A stretch of DNA of 60,482 nt. Source: an uncultured Lachnospiraceae bacterium (GTDB lineage Bacteria; Bacillota; Clostridia; Lachnospirales; Lachnospiraceae). Positions 45,735 through 55,352 of the stretch are shown here, one piece after another; within the stretch, counting starts at the first letter, position 1, and each line of letters starts with the position of its first letter. Position numbers and translations under genes: made by a program. The notes below the pieces were generated by a model, which worked only from the letters and a program-made list of their open reading frames with translations, was not told where the DNA came from and did not search any database. The stretch is from NCBI GenBank assembly GCA_947576945.1, contig CANPTH010000020.1, forward strand, positions 1 through 60,482. The letters are read 5' to 3'.

Positions 45735-46750
45735 TTACTCATTCCTTCTATTGCATATGCTACCGTTTTATAATTATCCTCATTGATAATCTTAGCCAGT
45801 CCAAGCGCAACACTGGTCACGGGATTGTCTGTGACATTGACTTTCAGCCCGGTTCCCCTGCTCATAAGCTGTGCCAGTTTGCTTACCTGGGAAGCGCCGC
45901 CCGTCAGATAAATTCCATGCCGATAGATGTCTGCCGCAAGTTCCGGCGGTGTGCGCTCCAGAATCACTTTTACATTGTCTATGATCGTATTAAAATGCTC
46001 AATAAGACATTCGTCAACTAACTTAGTCGGTATTTCACGCTCAACTGGCAGCCCCGTAACGATATCTCTTCCATAGACCACGGCTCCAGTCTGAGATTCT
46101 TCCAGTTCCAGGAGGGAAATTTTCACCACTTCCGCCGTCTTGCCGCCGATAATAAGACTGTACTCCCTGCGTACCGCCGCTTTGATGGCATCATCAAATT
46201 TGCGGCCGCCCACCTTGATCAGTTTGCTCAACACGATACCGCCCAGGGACAGAATGGAGATCTCTGTAGTGTCAAATCCCACATTGACCACCAGTACCCC
46301 CTGTGAGTTCTTGACATCAATACCGAGACCAAGGCCGTCGGCTACAGCCTTATCCACTACCATGACTTTCCTGGCTTTGACATTGGATTCCTTGATCAGA
46401 TCTTTAAAAGCGCGTTTCTCCACTTCCGTTACATCCCAGGGAACAGCAATATAATAATCGGCCGGCTTGATATTGCCCTTCATCATATCATTCAGAAAAT
46501 ACTTTACAAGCAGCTCCATATTCTGAATATCGGCTATGACACCGTTGCTCAGAGGATAAGAGATATGAATATTGCCAGGCGCTTTCTCATACATCTCAAA
46601 TGCAGAATCTCCGTAAGCGAAAAGATTCTTCTTATTTTCGATGGCAATCATATTCTTCTCTACGAAAACCTCATCATCCGCACGGTTGTATATTTTGATG
46701 TTACTTGTTCCCAGATCAATTCCAAATGCATTGTTAGCCACTACAGCCAT
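45731..46750 (-). CDS. mreB: rod shape-determining actin MreB
   Basis: This 339-residue protein has the actin-fold phosphate loops FGIDLGTSNIKIY and VVNVGFDTTEISIL, and YLTGGASQVSKLAQLM near the C-terminus. It is a cytoskeletal filament directing wall growth. The ATG at 46750 lies in the radC 3' end with AGAGAGG immediately before it; GTG at 46741 would have better spacing. Confidence 0.94.
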   Translation of the reverse strand: MAVVANNAFGIDLGTSNIKIYNRADDEVFVEKNMIAIENKKNLFAYGDSAFEMYEKAPGNIHISYPLSNGVIADIQNMELLVKYFLNDMMKGNIKPADYYIAVPWDVTEVEKRAFKDLIKESNVKARKVMVVDKAVADGLGLGIDVKNSQGVLVVNVGFDTTEISILSLGGIVLSKLIKVGGRKFDDAIKAAVRREYSLIIGGKTAEVVKISLLELEESQTGAVVYGRDIVTGLPVEREIPTKLVDECLIEHFNTIIDNVKVILERTPPELAADIYRHGIYLTGGASQVSKLAQLMSRGTGLKVNVTDNPVTSVALGLAKIINEDNYKTVAYAIEGMSK

Positions 46751-47498
46751 TCCTCTCTTTCCAGTTACTTTGTATTCCAGAATCCGACATTTCTGCCATT
46801 AATCCGCTCTCTTTGAAGCTAAAGTATTGATGATCCCCGATAATAATATGATCCAGAAGGGGGATATCCGTCAGCGTTCCGACCTTTCTGATGCGTTCCG
46901 TCACCTTGAAGTCATTGTCACTGGGAATCGGATTGCCGCCCGGGTGATTGTGCAGCAGCATGATTCCTGCCGACTGAACCTGCAATGCACTGATAAAAAC
47001 CTCTCTGGGAGATATCAGGGAAGCATTGACCGTTCCTTTGGAAAGAATGTGTTCTTCGATCAGATGCATGCCGCTGTCCACCAGAAGAAGCATAATATAT
47101 TCCACATTTTCATGGCGGAACCGTTCCATATAGTAATCGGCTACTGAACCGGGATTCCTAAAGGAGAGCCTGCCTTTTGCCTTAGCCTGTGCCATTCTTG
47201 TGCTTAGCTCTGCCACAGTCTTAAGCTGGATCGCTTTCACTTCACCGATGCCGTCGATCTGTCTCAGACTGCCGATCGGGATATGGTACAATCCCGCCAG
47301 GCCATTCCCGTAACAGGCGGCTTTCGTCAATACTTCCTCTCCGAGCATGCATGCATTCATACCGCGCGTGCCCGTTCGCAGCAAAATTGCCAGAAGCTCC
47401 GAATCTGTCAGAGCCCTGCTTCCATAGGTAAGAAATTTCTCATATGGAAGATTTTGCATTCTGTAATATTCATTGTTCTCAAACTTGCCTGATTTCAT
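46734..47498 (-). CDS. radC: RadC-family JAMM protein
   Basis: This 254-residue protein has an N-terminal helix-hairpin-helix (IDGIGEVKAIQLKTVAEL) and a JAMM metalloprotease-like domain with the metal ligands HNHPGGNPIPSDND. The role in DNA repair is doubtful in other species. The ATG at 47498 is behind AAAGAGG. It heads the mre group and overlaps mreB by 17 bp. Confidence 0.93.
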   Translation of the reverse strand: MKSGKFENNEYYRMQNLPYEKFLTYGSRALTDSELLAILLRTGTRGMNACMLGEEVLTKAACYGNGLAGLYHIPIGSLRQIDGIGEVKAIQLKTVAELSTRMAQAKAKGRLSFRNPGSVADYYMERFRHENVEYIMLLLVDSGMHLIEEHILSKGTVNASLISPREVFISALQVQSAGIMLLHNHPGGNPIPSDNDFKVTERIRKVGTLTDIPLLDHIIIGDHQYFSFKESGLMAEMSDSGIQSNWKERNGCSG

Positions 47499-47624
47499 GC
47501 AACCTCTTTCCCGACAGCTTCTCTCCTTAAACGACGGGACGGTCTGATAACGCCGGAGACCTTTTCCATATGCTGCATACGGCAAACCTTCTATCATGCT
47601 GCCTGTCCGACCGTGTCGTGACCG

Positions 47625-47861
47625 CTATATAAAACGATAAATTATGATTGCCGAAGCTATACCGATTATGCTTGCGATCGTGATCTTGATCGACAGGCCA
47701 AATGTAACGCTCAAAATACCGAGATCCAGCACCAATGGAGAAGACAGACCGAATGATTGTCCATAATTCAGCCACGTACTCGGAAAAAGATTCCCGATAA
47801 AACCACCTATAACGATCCCTGCCAGAACAAGCAGAAAACAAGCCCAGTTATTCTTGCGCAT
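47625..47861 (-). CDS. DUF4321 small membrane protein
   Basis: This 78-residue protein has two membrane helices and the LVLAGIVIGGFIGNLF start of DUF4321. The ATG at 47861 lies 12 nt after GGAG; a TTG upstream is less likely. The function is unknown. It is typical next to radC/mreB in clostridia. Confidence 0.8.
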   Translation of the reverse strand: MRKNNWACFLLVLAGIVIGGFIGNLFPSTWLNYGQSFGLSSPLVLDLGILSVTFGLSIKITIASIIGIASAIIIYRFI

Positions 47862-48017
47862 ATGATTCAGGTTCTCCTTTCTCAACGCTCATTTTATCAC
47901 AACAGGTTTTTTATGTATACAAAAATTGGTAAAAATTATATGAAAAGTTATGGGTATCGTCTGCTGCAGATCACACCTGATTGGCTGTAATGATAACAGG
48001 AATTACAAAAGGGTGTG

Positions 48018-49397
48018 TTAAGCTTTATGAAAATCCGCAGTCACCAGTCCACAATCCAACAGGCTCTGCAGTGTTTTCAAAATTCCCAGTTTGGCATGCG
48101 GGAAAGTCAGGCCGCCCTGGAAATAGACTGCATAGGGAGGCTTAATGGGACCGTCCGCGCTCAGCTCTATAGAAGAACCGGATACAAAAGCGCCCGCAGC
48201 CATGATCACCTGGGAATCGTAGCCGGGCATATCCCAGGGTTCCGGAGTTACGAAACTATCTACAGAAGCAGCCGCCTGAATCCCCTGACAGAAGGCGATC
48301 ACTCCCTCGGGAGAACCGAAAGTGACGGCCTGGATGATATCATGTCTGCTTTCCCGTCCGTCCGGCACCACCGAAAAGCCGATCTTTTCGTAGATATTGG
48401 CAGCAAAAATGGCGCCTTTCAGGGCACTGGCCGTTACGGTGGGGGCCAGAAACAGACCCTGATAGAAAGAAGACAAAACGCCCAGGGACGCGCCCACCTC
48501 TTTCCCCAGTCCCGGGGATGTCAGACGGCAGGCCGCATTCTCCACGCATTCCTTTTTGCCTGCGATATAGCCGCCAATCGGAGCCAGCCCACCGCCAGGA
48601 TTCTTGATCAGGGAGCCTACCACCATATCTGCACCCACATCGGTGGGTTCGATGGTTTCAACAAATTCTCCATAACAGTTGTCCACCATACAGAGAATAT
48701 CCGGGCGGATATTCTTGATAAAGCGGATCAGCTCACCAATGCGTGCCACAGAGAGAGTCGGCCTTGTCTGATAACCTTTAGAGCGCTGGATTGTAACCAG
48801 TCTGGTCTTCTCCTTTATTGCGTTACGGATGCCTTCGTAGTCAAAAGAACCGTCGGGCAGAAGGTCTACCTGACTGTAAGAAATCCCATATTCTCTTAAA
48901 GAACCTCTGGAAGGACGGATCCCGATCACTTCCTCCAGCGTATCATAAGGTTTGCCCACCGGAGATAACAACTCGTCCCCGGGCCTTAAATTGCTCATCA
49001 GCGCCAGCGCCAGCGCATGGGTGCCGCAGGTAATCTGCGGCCGCACCAGCGCATCCTCCGTGTGGAAAAGCGCCGCATACACCTGCTCCAGTGTATCCCG
49101 GCCCAGATCGTTATAGCCATAACCGGTAGTCCCCAGAAGGCAGGCCTCGCTGACCCGGCATTTCTGCATGGCCAGAGTCACTTTCAACTGATTATACTCC
49201 GCTGTCTCGTCAATCTGACGGAAACGCCCCTGCAGGGAAGCAAGGATATCTTCTCCGAAACGAACCACCGGCTCGGATATGCCTAAGTGCGCATATTGGC
49301 CGATCAGTGCAGGCGCCGCATCATTATGGCCCTGCTGTTCGTATGTCATTTCCTCTTTAAAATCTGCAGCGGTGATGGGATTGATTGTATTTATCAT
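48018..49397 (-). CDS. methionine gamma-lyase-like PLP protein (YnbB/aluminium-resistance family)
   Basis: This 459-residue fold-type I PLP protein has an active-site Lys in GSLIKNPGGGLAPIGGYI, and QITCGTHALALAL and MVDNCYGEFVE for cofactor binding. It is annotated as aluminium resistance or methionine gamma-lyase family; the true substrate is not established. It overlaps miaA by 4 bp in the order miaA then this gene. Confidence 0.9.
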   Translation of the reverse strand: MINTINPITAADFKEEMTYEQQGHNDAAPALIGQYAHLGISEPVVRFGEDILASLQGRFRQIDETAEYNQLKVTLAMQKCRVSEACLLGTTGYGYNDLGRDTLEQVYAALFHTEDALVRPQITCGTHALALALMSNLRPGDELLSPVGKPYDTLEEVIGIRPSRGSLREYGISYSQVDLLPDGSFDYEGIRNAIKEKTRLVTIQRSKGYQTRPTLSVARIGELIRFIKNIRPDILCMVDNCYGEFVETIEPTDVGADMVVGSLIKNPGGGLAPIGGYIAGKKECVENAACRLTSPGLGKEVGASLGVLSSFYQGLFLAPTVTASALKGAIFAANIYEKIGFSVVPDGRESRHDIIQAVTFGSPEGVIAFCQGIQAAASVDSFVTPEPWDMPGYDSQVIMAAGAFVSGSSIELSADGPIKPPYAVYFQGGLTFPHAKLGILKTLQSLLDCGLVTADFHKA

Positions 49398-50383
49398 GGT
49401 ACAGAATGCCTTTCTTTGTTAATCTCAATAATATTCTTTTCTTTTAGCTGTGTCATAATATATTGCAGAATGCGGTCATCGTCATATCCGTACTCCGGCT
49501 TGCTGATCCATAACACATCCCGCTCTCTGCGAAACCAGGTAAGCTGTCTCTTCGCAAAATGCCTGGTATCCCGTTTCAGGGTGTATACGGCCTCTTCCAG
49601 AGTACACCTTTTGTCCAGATAGTCCAGGATTTCTTTATAGCCAAGTCCCTGCATGGACACCATATCTCTTGTACAGCCTGCGGCGGCCAATGCAGATACT
49701 TCCCCGATCAGCCCCTGATTCAGCATCTGGTCTACTCTCTCGTTGATCCTTTCATAGAGCCGGTCCCTGTCATCGGTCAGCACGAAGTAGGCGAAGTTAT
49801 AGGGGGAGAGACGTTCCCGCTGCTGCCTGTTGTGCTCCGAAATCTTTGTGCCGGTTTTTTCATAGAATTCGATGGCCCGGATCACGCGCTTGACATTGTG
49901 GGCATGGATACTCTCGCAGGATTCCGGGTCGATCTGCCGCAGCCTTTCATAAAGCGCCTCGTTTCCCTGGACAGCAGCCATTGCTTCCAGCCTTAAGCGC
50001 AGCGCCATATCCTCATCGTTTTCCGTGAAATCAATATCGTAAAGCAACGCTTGAATATAGAAACCGGTACCGCCTGCCACCACCGGGATGCGGCCGCGAG
50101 CGTAGATTCCTTCCATGGCCTTTTTGGCCAGCTGTTGAAAACAGACCACATTGAATTCTTCTTTGGGATCCAACACATCGATCAGATGATGAGGAATGCC
50201 GTCCATCTGCTGCTGTGTAATCTTTGCCGAGCCGATATCCATCCGCCGGTAAACCTGCATGGAATCGGCGGATATGATCTCGCCGCCGATCTGCCTGGCA
50301 AGTTTTATGGCAAGTTCTGATTTTCCAACGGCCGTCGGTCCGGTAAGGATCACAAGGCCGGGATTTTCTGATGATTGTTTCAA
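49394..50383 (-). CDS. miaA: tRNA dimethylallyltransferase
   Basis: This 329-residue protein has a P-loop GPTAVGKSELA, the DSMQVYRRMDIGSAK substrate motif and TGTKISEHN. It transfers the isoprenoid group to A37 of tRNA; MiaB at 55353 then methylthiolates the product. It overlaps mutL and the PLP gene by 4 bp each. Confidence 0.97.
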   Translation of the reverse strand: MKQSSENPGLVILTGPTAVGKSELAIKLARQIGGEIISADSMQVYRRMDIGSAKITQQQMDGIPHHLIDVLDPKEEFNVVCFQQLAKKAMEGIYARGRIPVVAGGTGFYIQALLYDIDFTENDEDMALRLRLEAMAAVQGNEALYERLRQIDPESCESIHAHNVKRVIRAIEFYEKTGTKISEHNRQQRERLSPYNFAYFVLTDDRDRLYERINERVDQMLNQGLIGEVSALAAAGCTRDMVSMQGLGYKEILDYLDKRCTLEEAVYTLKRDTRHFAKRQLTWFRRERDVLWISKPEYGYDDDRILQYIMTQLKEKNIIEINKERHSVP

Positions 50384-52323
50384 CTTACTATCCTCTTGAA
50401 TTTCTTTTCCAGTTCATATTTGCTCATGGAGATGATGGTCGGCCTGCCATGAGGGCAGTGATAGGGATTGTCCAATGTGAGCAGTTCATCAATTAATTGC
50501 TCCGCTTCCTGTCTGCACAGCCTCATATTGCCCTTAACCGCCGCCTTACAGGCCATGGTTGCGATACGGGTTCGAATGCTCTCCGGAGTGCCGGAAGCGG
50601 ATTCTGCTGCCAGCTGATCCAGTAACTCCTGGAAAAAGGTCTTCTCCTCATAGCCGTACAGATCCATGGGCACGCCCCGGATAGCATATTCACTGCCTCC
50701 AAATTCCTCGATCACAAAACCAAGCGCTTCAAAGTCCTCGGCATGCCTGCTGTAACACTCCTGCTCTTTTCCGGTTAAAGTCACCACCAAGGGCGGATTC
50801 ATAGTCTGTGAGACAATTGCCTGTTCCCGGAACTGCTTCATAAACCGTTCATATTTGATCTTCTCATGTGCTGCATGCTGGTCAATGATCAACAGTCTGT
50901 CTTCATAAGAAATCAGCCAGTAAGTATCGAAGATCTGTCCGATCAGTTCAAAATGTTTTCTGGCCGGTTCGGACAGAATCTTATCCGTGAACATTTCCAT
51001 CTGGACAGGCTGCAGTGACTGTTCCGGTAAAGTAACTGTCTGTTCCGGCCTGCTCACCGAAGCTATTTCAGGCGCCGGATCACCTGCAGGCCGATGGCCT
51101 GCAGGCACATTGCCGGCATGATACAGATCAGGAGAACGCACCATACTCTGTTGATGGTTCTCATAGATACGGCTGATAGCATCGGATGCCGCCCTCTGGG
51201 GCATTTCTGCAATCCGCTTCTTCTCGAAAGGTTCCGGCATGGACAGGCCAGCGTTCTGCCTGCCGGCGCACAATTCCTCCGATCGGGCTTTCTTCTGTTC
51301 CTTTCGTTCTGTCAGGCTGACTTCCGGAATCATCTCCTGTTGGCGGAGCGTATCATGGATGGCTTCTTTTACCGCCTCATAGAAAACCGGTCCGTCAGCG
51401 ATCCGCACCTCCATCTTCGTGGGATGTACATTGACGTCGATCCGCTTCGTATCAATCTGGAAATGCAGCACGCAGAACGGAAATTTATGCTGCATCAGAT
51501 ATTCCCGGTAGCCTTCCTCGATGGCTTTGCTGATCAGGCTGCTCCTGATATATCTGCCGTTGATATAGAAGATCTCATAATTGCGGTTGGCGCGGTTGAT
51601 CACCGGTTTTCCCAGAAATCCGCTGACCGTCATGCCATCCCCCTGCCAGGAAAAAGGAAGCAGTTCAGACGCCATATCCTTGCCGTAAATACGATAGATG
51701 ATCTCGCGCAGTTCGTTATTTCCCGTGGTATAAAACCTGGTCTGTCCGTTCAGAATAAATTTGAAGGAGATCTTCGGGTCAGACAGTGCAAGATGTTCCA
51801 TCAGATCCGCCACATAGGAGCCTTCCGTCTGCGGCTGCTTTAAGAATTTCTTCCGGGGCGGCGTATTAAAGAAGAGGTTCCGCACCAGGATCGTGGTGCC
51901 TTCCGGCGCGCCGATCTCCTCCTGCTCTTTTTCCAGACCGCCCTCGATCACATAGCGGATTCCCGTCAGCTCCTCAGATATCTTGGTAATCAGTTCCACC
52001 ATGGACACAGCAGCGATACTGGCAAGCGCTTCCCCTCGAAACCCAAGACTGACCAAGTCAGTCAAATCGTCCGCCGATGTAATCTTACTGGTAGCATGGC
52101 GCAGAAAAGCATTTCTCACCTGAGATTTCTCAATCCCCCCTCCATTGTCCGTAACACGGATCAACGAAGTCCCGCCGTCTTTAATCTCCACCGTAATGGC
52201 ATCCGCTCCGGCGTCAATGGCATTCTCTACCAGTTCCTTCACCACGCTGGCCGGCCGCTCTACTACTTCACCGGCCGCTATCTTATCTATCGTCTGATGA
52301 TCCAGAATATTTATCGTAGCCAT
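50380..52323 (-). CDS. mutL: DNA mismatch repair protein MutL with endonuclease domain
   Basis: This 647-residue protein has an N-terminal GHKL ATPase (ELVENAIDAGAD, DNGGGI, GFRGEALASI), a proline-rich linker and a C-terminal endonuclease domain with DQHAAHEKIKYE starting at residue 481, the metal motif of nicking MutLs. The CPHGRP motif is also present. This fits an organism without MutH. It follows mutS by 12 bp. Confidence 0.96.
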   Translation of the reverse strand: MATINILDHQTIDKIAAGEVVERPASVVKELVENAIDAGADAITVEIKDGGTSLIRVTDNGGGIEKSQVRNAFLRHATSKITSADDLTDLVSLGFRGEALASIAAVSMVELITKISEELTGIRYVIEGGLEKEQEEIGAPEGTTILVRNLFFNTPPRKKFLKQPQTEGSYVADLMEHLALSDPKISFKFILNGQTRFYTTGNNELREIIYRIYGKDMASELLPFSWQGDGMTVSGFLGKPVINRANRNYEIFYINGRYIRSSLISKAIEEGYREYLMQHKFPFCVLHFQIDTKRIDVNVHPTKMEVRIADGPVFYEAVKEAIHDTLRQQEMIPEVSLTERKEQKKARSEELCAGRQNAGLSMPEPFEKKRIAEMPQRAASDAISRIYENHQQSMVRSPDLYHAGNVPAGHRPAGDPAPEIASVSRPEQTVTLPEQSLQPVQMEMFTDKILSEPARKHFELIGQIFDTYWLISYEDRLLIIDQHAAHEKIKYERFMKQFREQAIVSQTMNPPLVVTLTGKEQECYSRHAEDFEALGFVIEEFGGSEYAIRGVPMDLYGYEEKTFFQELLDQLAAESASGTPESIRTRIATMACKAAVKGNMRLCRQEAEQLIDELLTLDNPYHCPHGRPTIISMSKYELEKKFKRIVS

Positions 52324-52335
52324 ATTTCCTAACCC

Positions 52336-54990
52336 TTAATCTTTCTGCCATCGGTTCTTCAACTTCGTCTGCAGCCGGTATAACACATTCAATGCGTCAA
52401 TAGGTGTCAGATTTCCCACATCGACCTCCTGCAGCTCCCTGATCACGTCTTCATCCCGCACAGTATCGAAGAGCGACATCTGTTCCAGATCCACTTCATC
52501 GTATTTCACCGGCTTACGCTTTTCATGCTTGATATTGATCTCAATCTTCTGCACCTTTTCCGTGATATCGTTATCGCTCAGCTGCTGCACGATCTCTTTG
52601 GCGCGGTCTATGACCATATCGGGTACGCCTGCCAGCTTTGCCACCTGAATACCGTAGCTCTTATCGGCGCCGCCCCTGACGATTTTGCGCAGGAAGACGA
52701 TATCGTCACCTTTTTCTTTTACGGCGATGCAGTAATTGTTAACGTTATCCATCTTACCTTCCAGTTCCGTCAGCTCATGGTAATGAGTCGCAAACAATGT
52801 TTTTGCCCCCAGGATCTTACGGTTGCTGATATGTTCGATCACCGCCCAGGCGATACTCAAGCCGTCGAATGTGGAAGTGCCGCGCCCGATTTCATCCAAC
52901 ACCAACAGACTGTCGGCGGTGGCGTTGCGCAGGATATTGGCCACTTCGTTCATCTCCACCATAAAGGTGGACTGACCGCTGGACAGGTCATCAGAAGCGC
53001 CTACCCGGGTAAAAATACGGTCCACGATACCGATATTAGCCTTCTTCGCAGGCACAAAGGAACCAATCTGGGCCAGAAGCACAATCAACGCCGTCTGCCG
53101 CATATAAGTGGATTTACCTGCCATGTTGGGTCCTGTGATCACGGCGATACAGTTCTTCTGGTTGTCCAGATAAGTATCGTTAGAGATAAACATATCGTTA
53201 CCCGTCATCTGCTCCACGACGGGATGTCTGCCATCCTTGATATCAATGACACCCTTATCGTTAAGAGCCGGGCGCACATATTGATTCCGCTCCGCCACAT
53301 AAGATAACGCTGACAGAACATCCAGCTTGGCAATGGCCCTGGCCGTCCGCTGAATGCGCTCTACCTCCGCGGCAATGGCGTCTCTGATCTGACAGAAAAG
53401 ATCGTATTCCAACGAAGAAAGCTTGTCTTCCGCGTTCAGGATCGTATCCTCCAGCTCCTTCAAACGCGGCGTGGTATAGCGCTCCGCGTTGGCCAGCGTC
53501 TGTTTGCGCACATAATCTTCCGGCACCAGATCCTTATAGGAATTGGTAACCTCAAAATAGTAGCCGAACACTTTATTGTACTTGATCCGCAGATTTTTGA
53601 TTCCGGTCCGCTCCCTGTCTTCCTCTTCCAGCGCGGCAAGCCAGTTCTTGCCGTCCCTTTTTGCATTTCTGAGTGCATCAATGTTTTCACTGAAGCCTTC
53701 TTTGATCATGCCGCCGTCCCGGATGGAAATGGGCGGTTCCTCCAGGATCGCGTCATCAATCAGATGATAGATATCTTCCAGCGTATCCGTATTGTTTCGT
53801 ATCTTTGTCAAAAGCCCCGTGTCCAGATCATGCAGCAGTGTTTTGATGGAAGGCAGCATGGCCAGAGAATTGCGAAAGGCAATCAGATCCCTGGGATTGG
53901 CTGTCTTATAACTGATCTTGCCCATCAGGCGTTCCAGATCGTAGATCGCATTCAGATACTCGCGCAGCTCATCCCGGTCCACACTCCGCTTACAGAGCAT
54001 CTCCACCGCATCCAACCGCAGGTTCATCTGTTCTTTGTCAATCAGAGGCTGCTCGATATATTTGCGCAGCAGACGGCCGCCCATGGCAGTTCTTGTGCGA
54101 TCCAGCACTCCCAGCAGAGAACCTTTCTTCTGTTTCTCACGCAGAGTCTCCGTCAGCTCAAGATTCCGCCTGGTGGCACTGTCCAGCAGCATATACTTAC
54201 TGATCAGATAGGGATACAGATGTGTAAAATGTGCCAGCGAAGTCTTCTGCGTCTCATACAGATAGGTAAGCAGCGCCCCCGCTGCAATCATGCCGGAAGG
54301 AAAATCCTCTATGCCCAGCCCGGACAGAGAATTAACCTTAAAGTGCTTCATCAGATTCTTACGGCTTCCTTCCTCATCGAAATAATGGGAGGCCAGGGAA
54401 TATACCGTAATTCCCAGGCGGGTTTTCAGATCACCAATATCGTAACCGCTGACCAGGAACTGTTCGTTACAGATGATCTCTGAAGGTCCGTATTTCTGAA
54501 TTTCATCCTGCAGTCTGCGGATGTCGTCCACCTCTGTCAGATAATAGTCCCCGGTCGTCACATCCGCCATGGAAATGCCCGTCTTACCTGGAGAATATAC
54601 GATACAGAATATATAATTATTCTTACTTTCGTCCAGTGCCTGCAGGTTCAGATTAGTGCCCGGCGTGACAATCCGGATCACTTCCCGCTTAACAATACCC
54701 TTAGCCTGCTTTGGATCTTCCACCTGCTCACAGATCGCCACCTTATACCCTTTCGATACCAGCTTGTTCAGATAGCTCTCCACAGCATGATATGGAACGC
54801 CGCACATGGGCGCCCGCTCCTCCTGTCCGCAGTTCTTGCCCGTCAATGTTATCTCCAGCTCCTTCGATGCGGTCAGCGCGTCCTCATAAAACATCTCATA
54901 AAAATCGCCCAGGCGATAAAGCAGGATACAATCCTGGTATTCTTTCTTTGTCTCCAGATACTGCTGCATCATTGGTGTAAGTTCTGCCAT
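52336..54990 (-). CDS. mutS: DNA mismatch repair protein MutS
   Basis: This 884-residue protein has the mismatch-wedge motif GDFYEMF (residues ~27-33), the Walker A GPNMAGKSTYMRQ, Walker B LLVLDEIGRGTS and the final helix-turn-helix. It begins MAELTPMMQQYLETK at the ATG 54990 behind GGAGG. It starts the mutS-mutL-miaA-PLP operon. Confidence 0.97.
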   Translation of the reverse strand: MAELTPMMQQYLETKKEYQDCILLYRLGDFYEMFYEDALTASKELEITLTGKNCGQEERAPMCGVPYHAVESYLNKLVSKGYKVAICEQVEDPKQAKGIVKREVIRIVTPGTNLNLQALDESKNNYIFCIVYSPGKTGISMADVTTGDYYLTEVDDIRRLQDEIQKYGPSEIICNEQFLVSGYDIGDLKTRLGITVYSLASHYFDEEGSRKNLMKHFKVNSLSGLGIEDFPSGMIAAGALLTYLYETQKTSLAHFTHLYPYLISKYMLLDSATRRNLELTETLREKQKKGSLLGVLDRTRTAMGGRLLRKYIEQPLIDKEQMNLRLDAVEMLCKRSVDRDELREYLNAIYDLERLMGKISYKTANPRDLIAFRNSLAMLPSIKTLLHDLDTGLLTKIRNNTDTLEDIYHLIDDAILEEPPISIRDGGMIKEGFSENIDALRNAKRDGKNWLAALEEEDRERTGIKNLRIKYNKVFGYYFEVTNSYKDLVPEDYVRKQTLANAERYTTPRLKELEDTILNAEDKLSSLEYDLFCQIRDAIAAEVERIQRTARAIAKLDVLSALSYVAERNQYVRPALNDKGVIDIKDGRHPVVEQMTGNDMFISNDTYLDNQKNCIAVITGPNMAGKSTYMRQTALIVLLAQIGSFVPAKKANIGIVDRIFTRVGASDDLSSGQSTFMVEMNEVANILRNATADSLLVLDEIGRGTSTFDGLSIAWAVIEHISNRKILGAKTLFATHYHELTELEGKMDNVNNYCIAVKEKGDDIVFLRKIVRGGADKSYGIQVAKLAGVPDMVIDRAKEIVQQLSDNDITEKVQKIEINIKHEKRKPVKYDEVDLEQMSLFDTVRDEDVIRELQEVDVGNLTPIDALNVLYRLQTKLKNRWQKD

Positions 54991-54996
54991 TTTTTA

Positions 54997-55161
54997 CCTC
55001 CATGCCGAAGCAGTTTTTTGCGAAGGCTGCGAGCCAAATCTCAAATTTGGCTCTGCAATCCCGAGTTTGTGGCTCCGGCACAAACTCGCAGTTGAAAAAT
55101 CAGCACATCAGTGTGATTTTTCAACCTTTCCTCCATGCCGAAGCAGTTTTTGCGAAGGCTG
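54997..55161. repeat. direct repeats enclosing three hairpins upstream of mutS
   Basis: A near-identical ~32-bp repeat starting CCTCCATGCCGAAGCAG occurs at 54997-55029 and 55130-55161. Between them lie three perfect hairpins with stems of 9 bp (55031-55039 with 55045-55053), 10 bp (55062-55071 with 55079-55088) and 12 bp (55091-55102 with 55114-55125). None has a strong U-tract. It could be an RNA-stability or REP-like element. Beyond 55161 to the miaB stop nothing is seen. Confidence 0.75.
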
Positions 55162-55352
55162 TGATCTATTCAACCTTATCAACCGTCTTTCTATAAAAAT
55201 CATTTGATAATATTCAGGGAATCTGTTTCCAGCAAGCAGCAGCATACCTGTAAGGCCGTTAAGCGCCAAACCTGTATGCCGTCAGCCTGTCTCCGTATTT
55301 TTCCATAATATCAGATATATCTGCCAGGAATCCACAATCACACGATCACATA

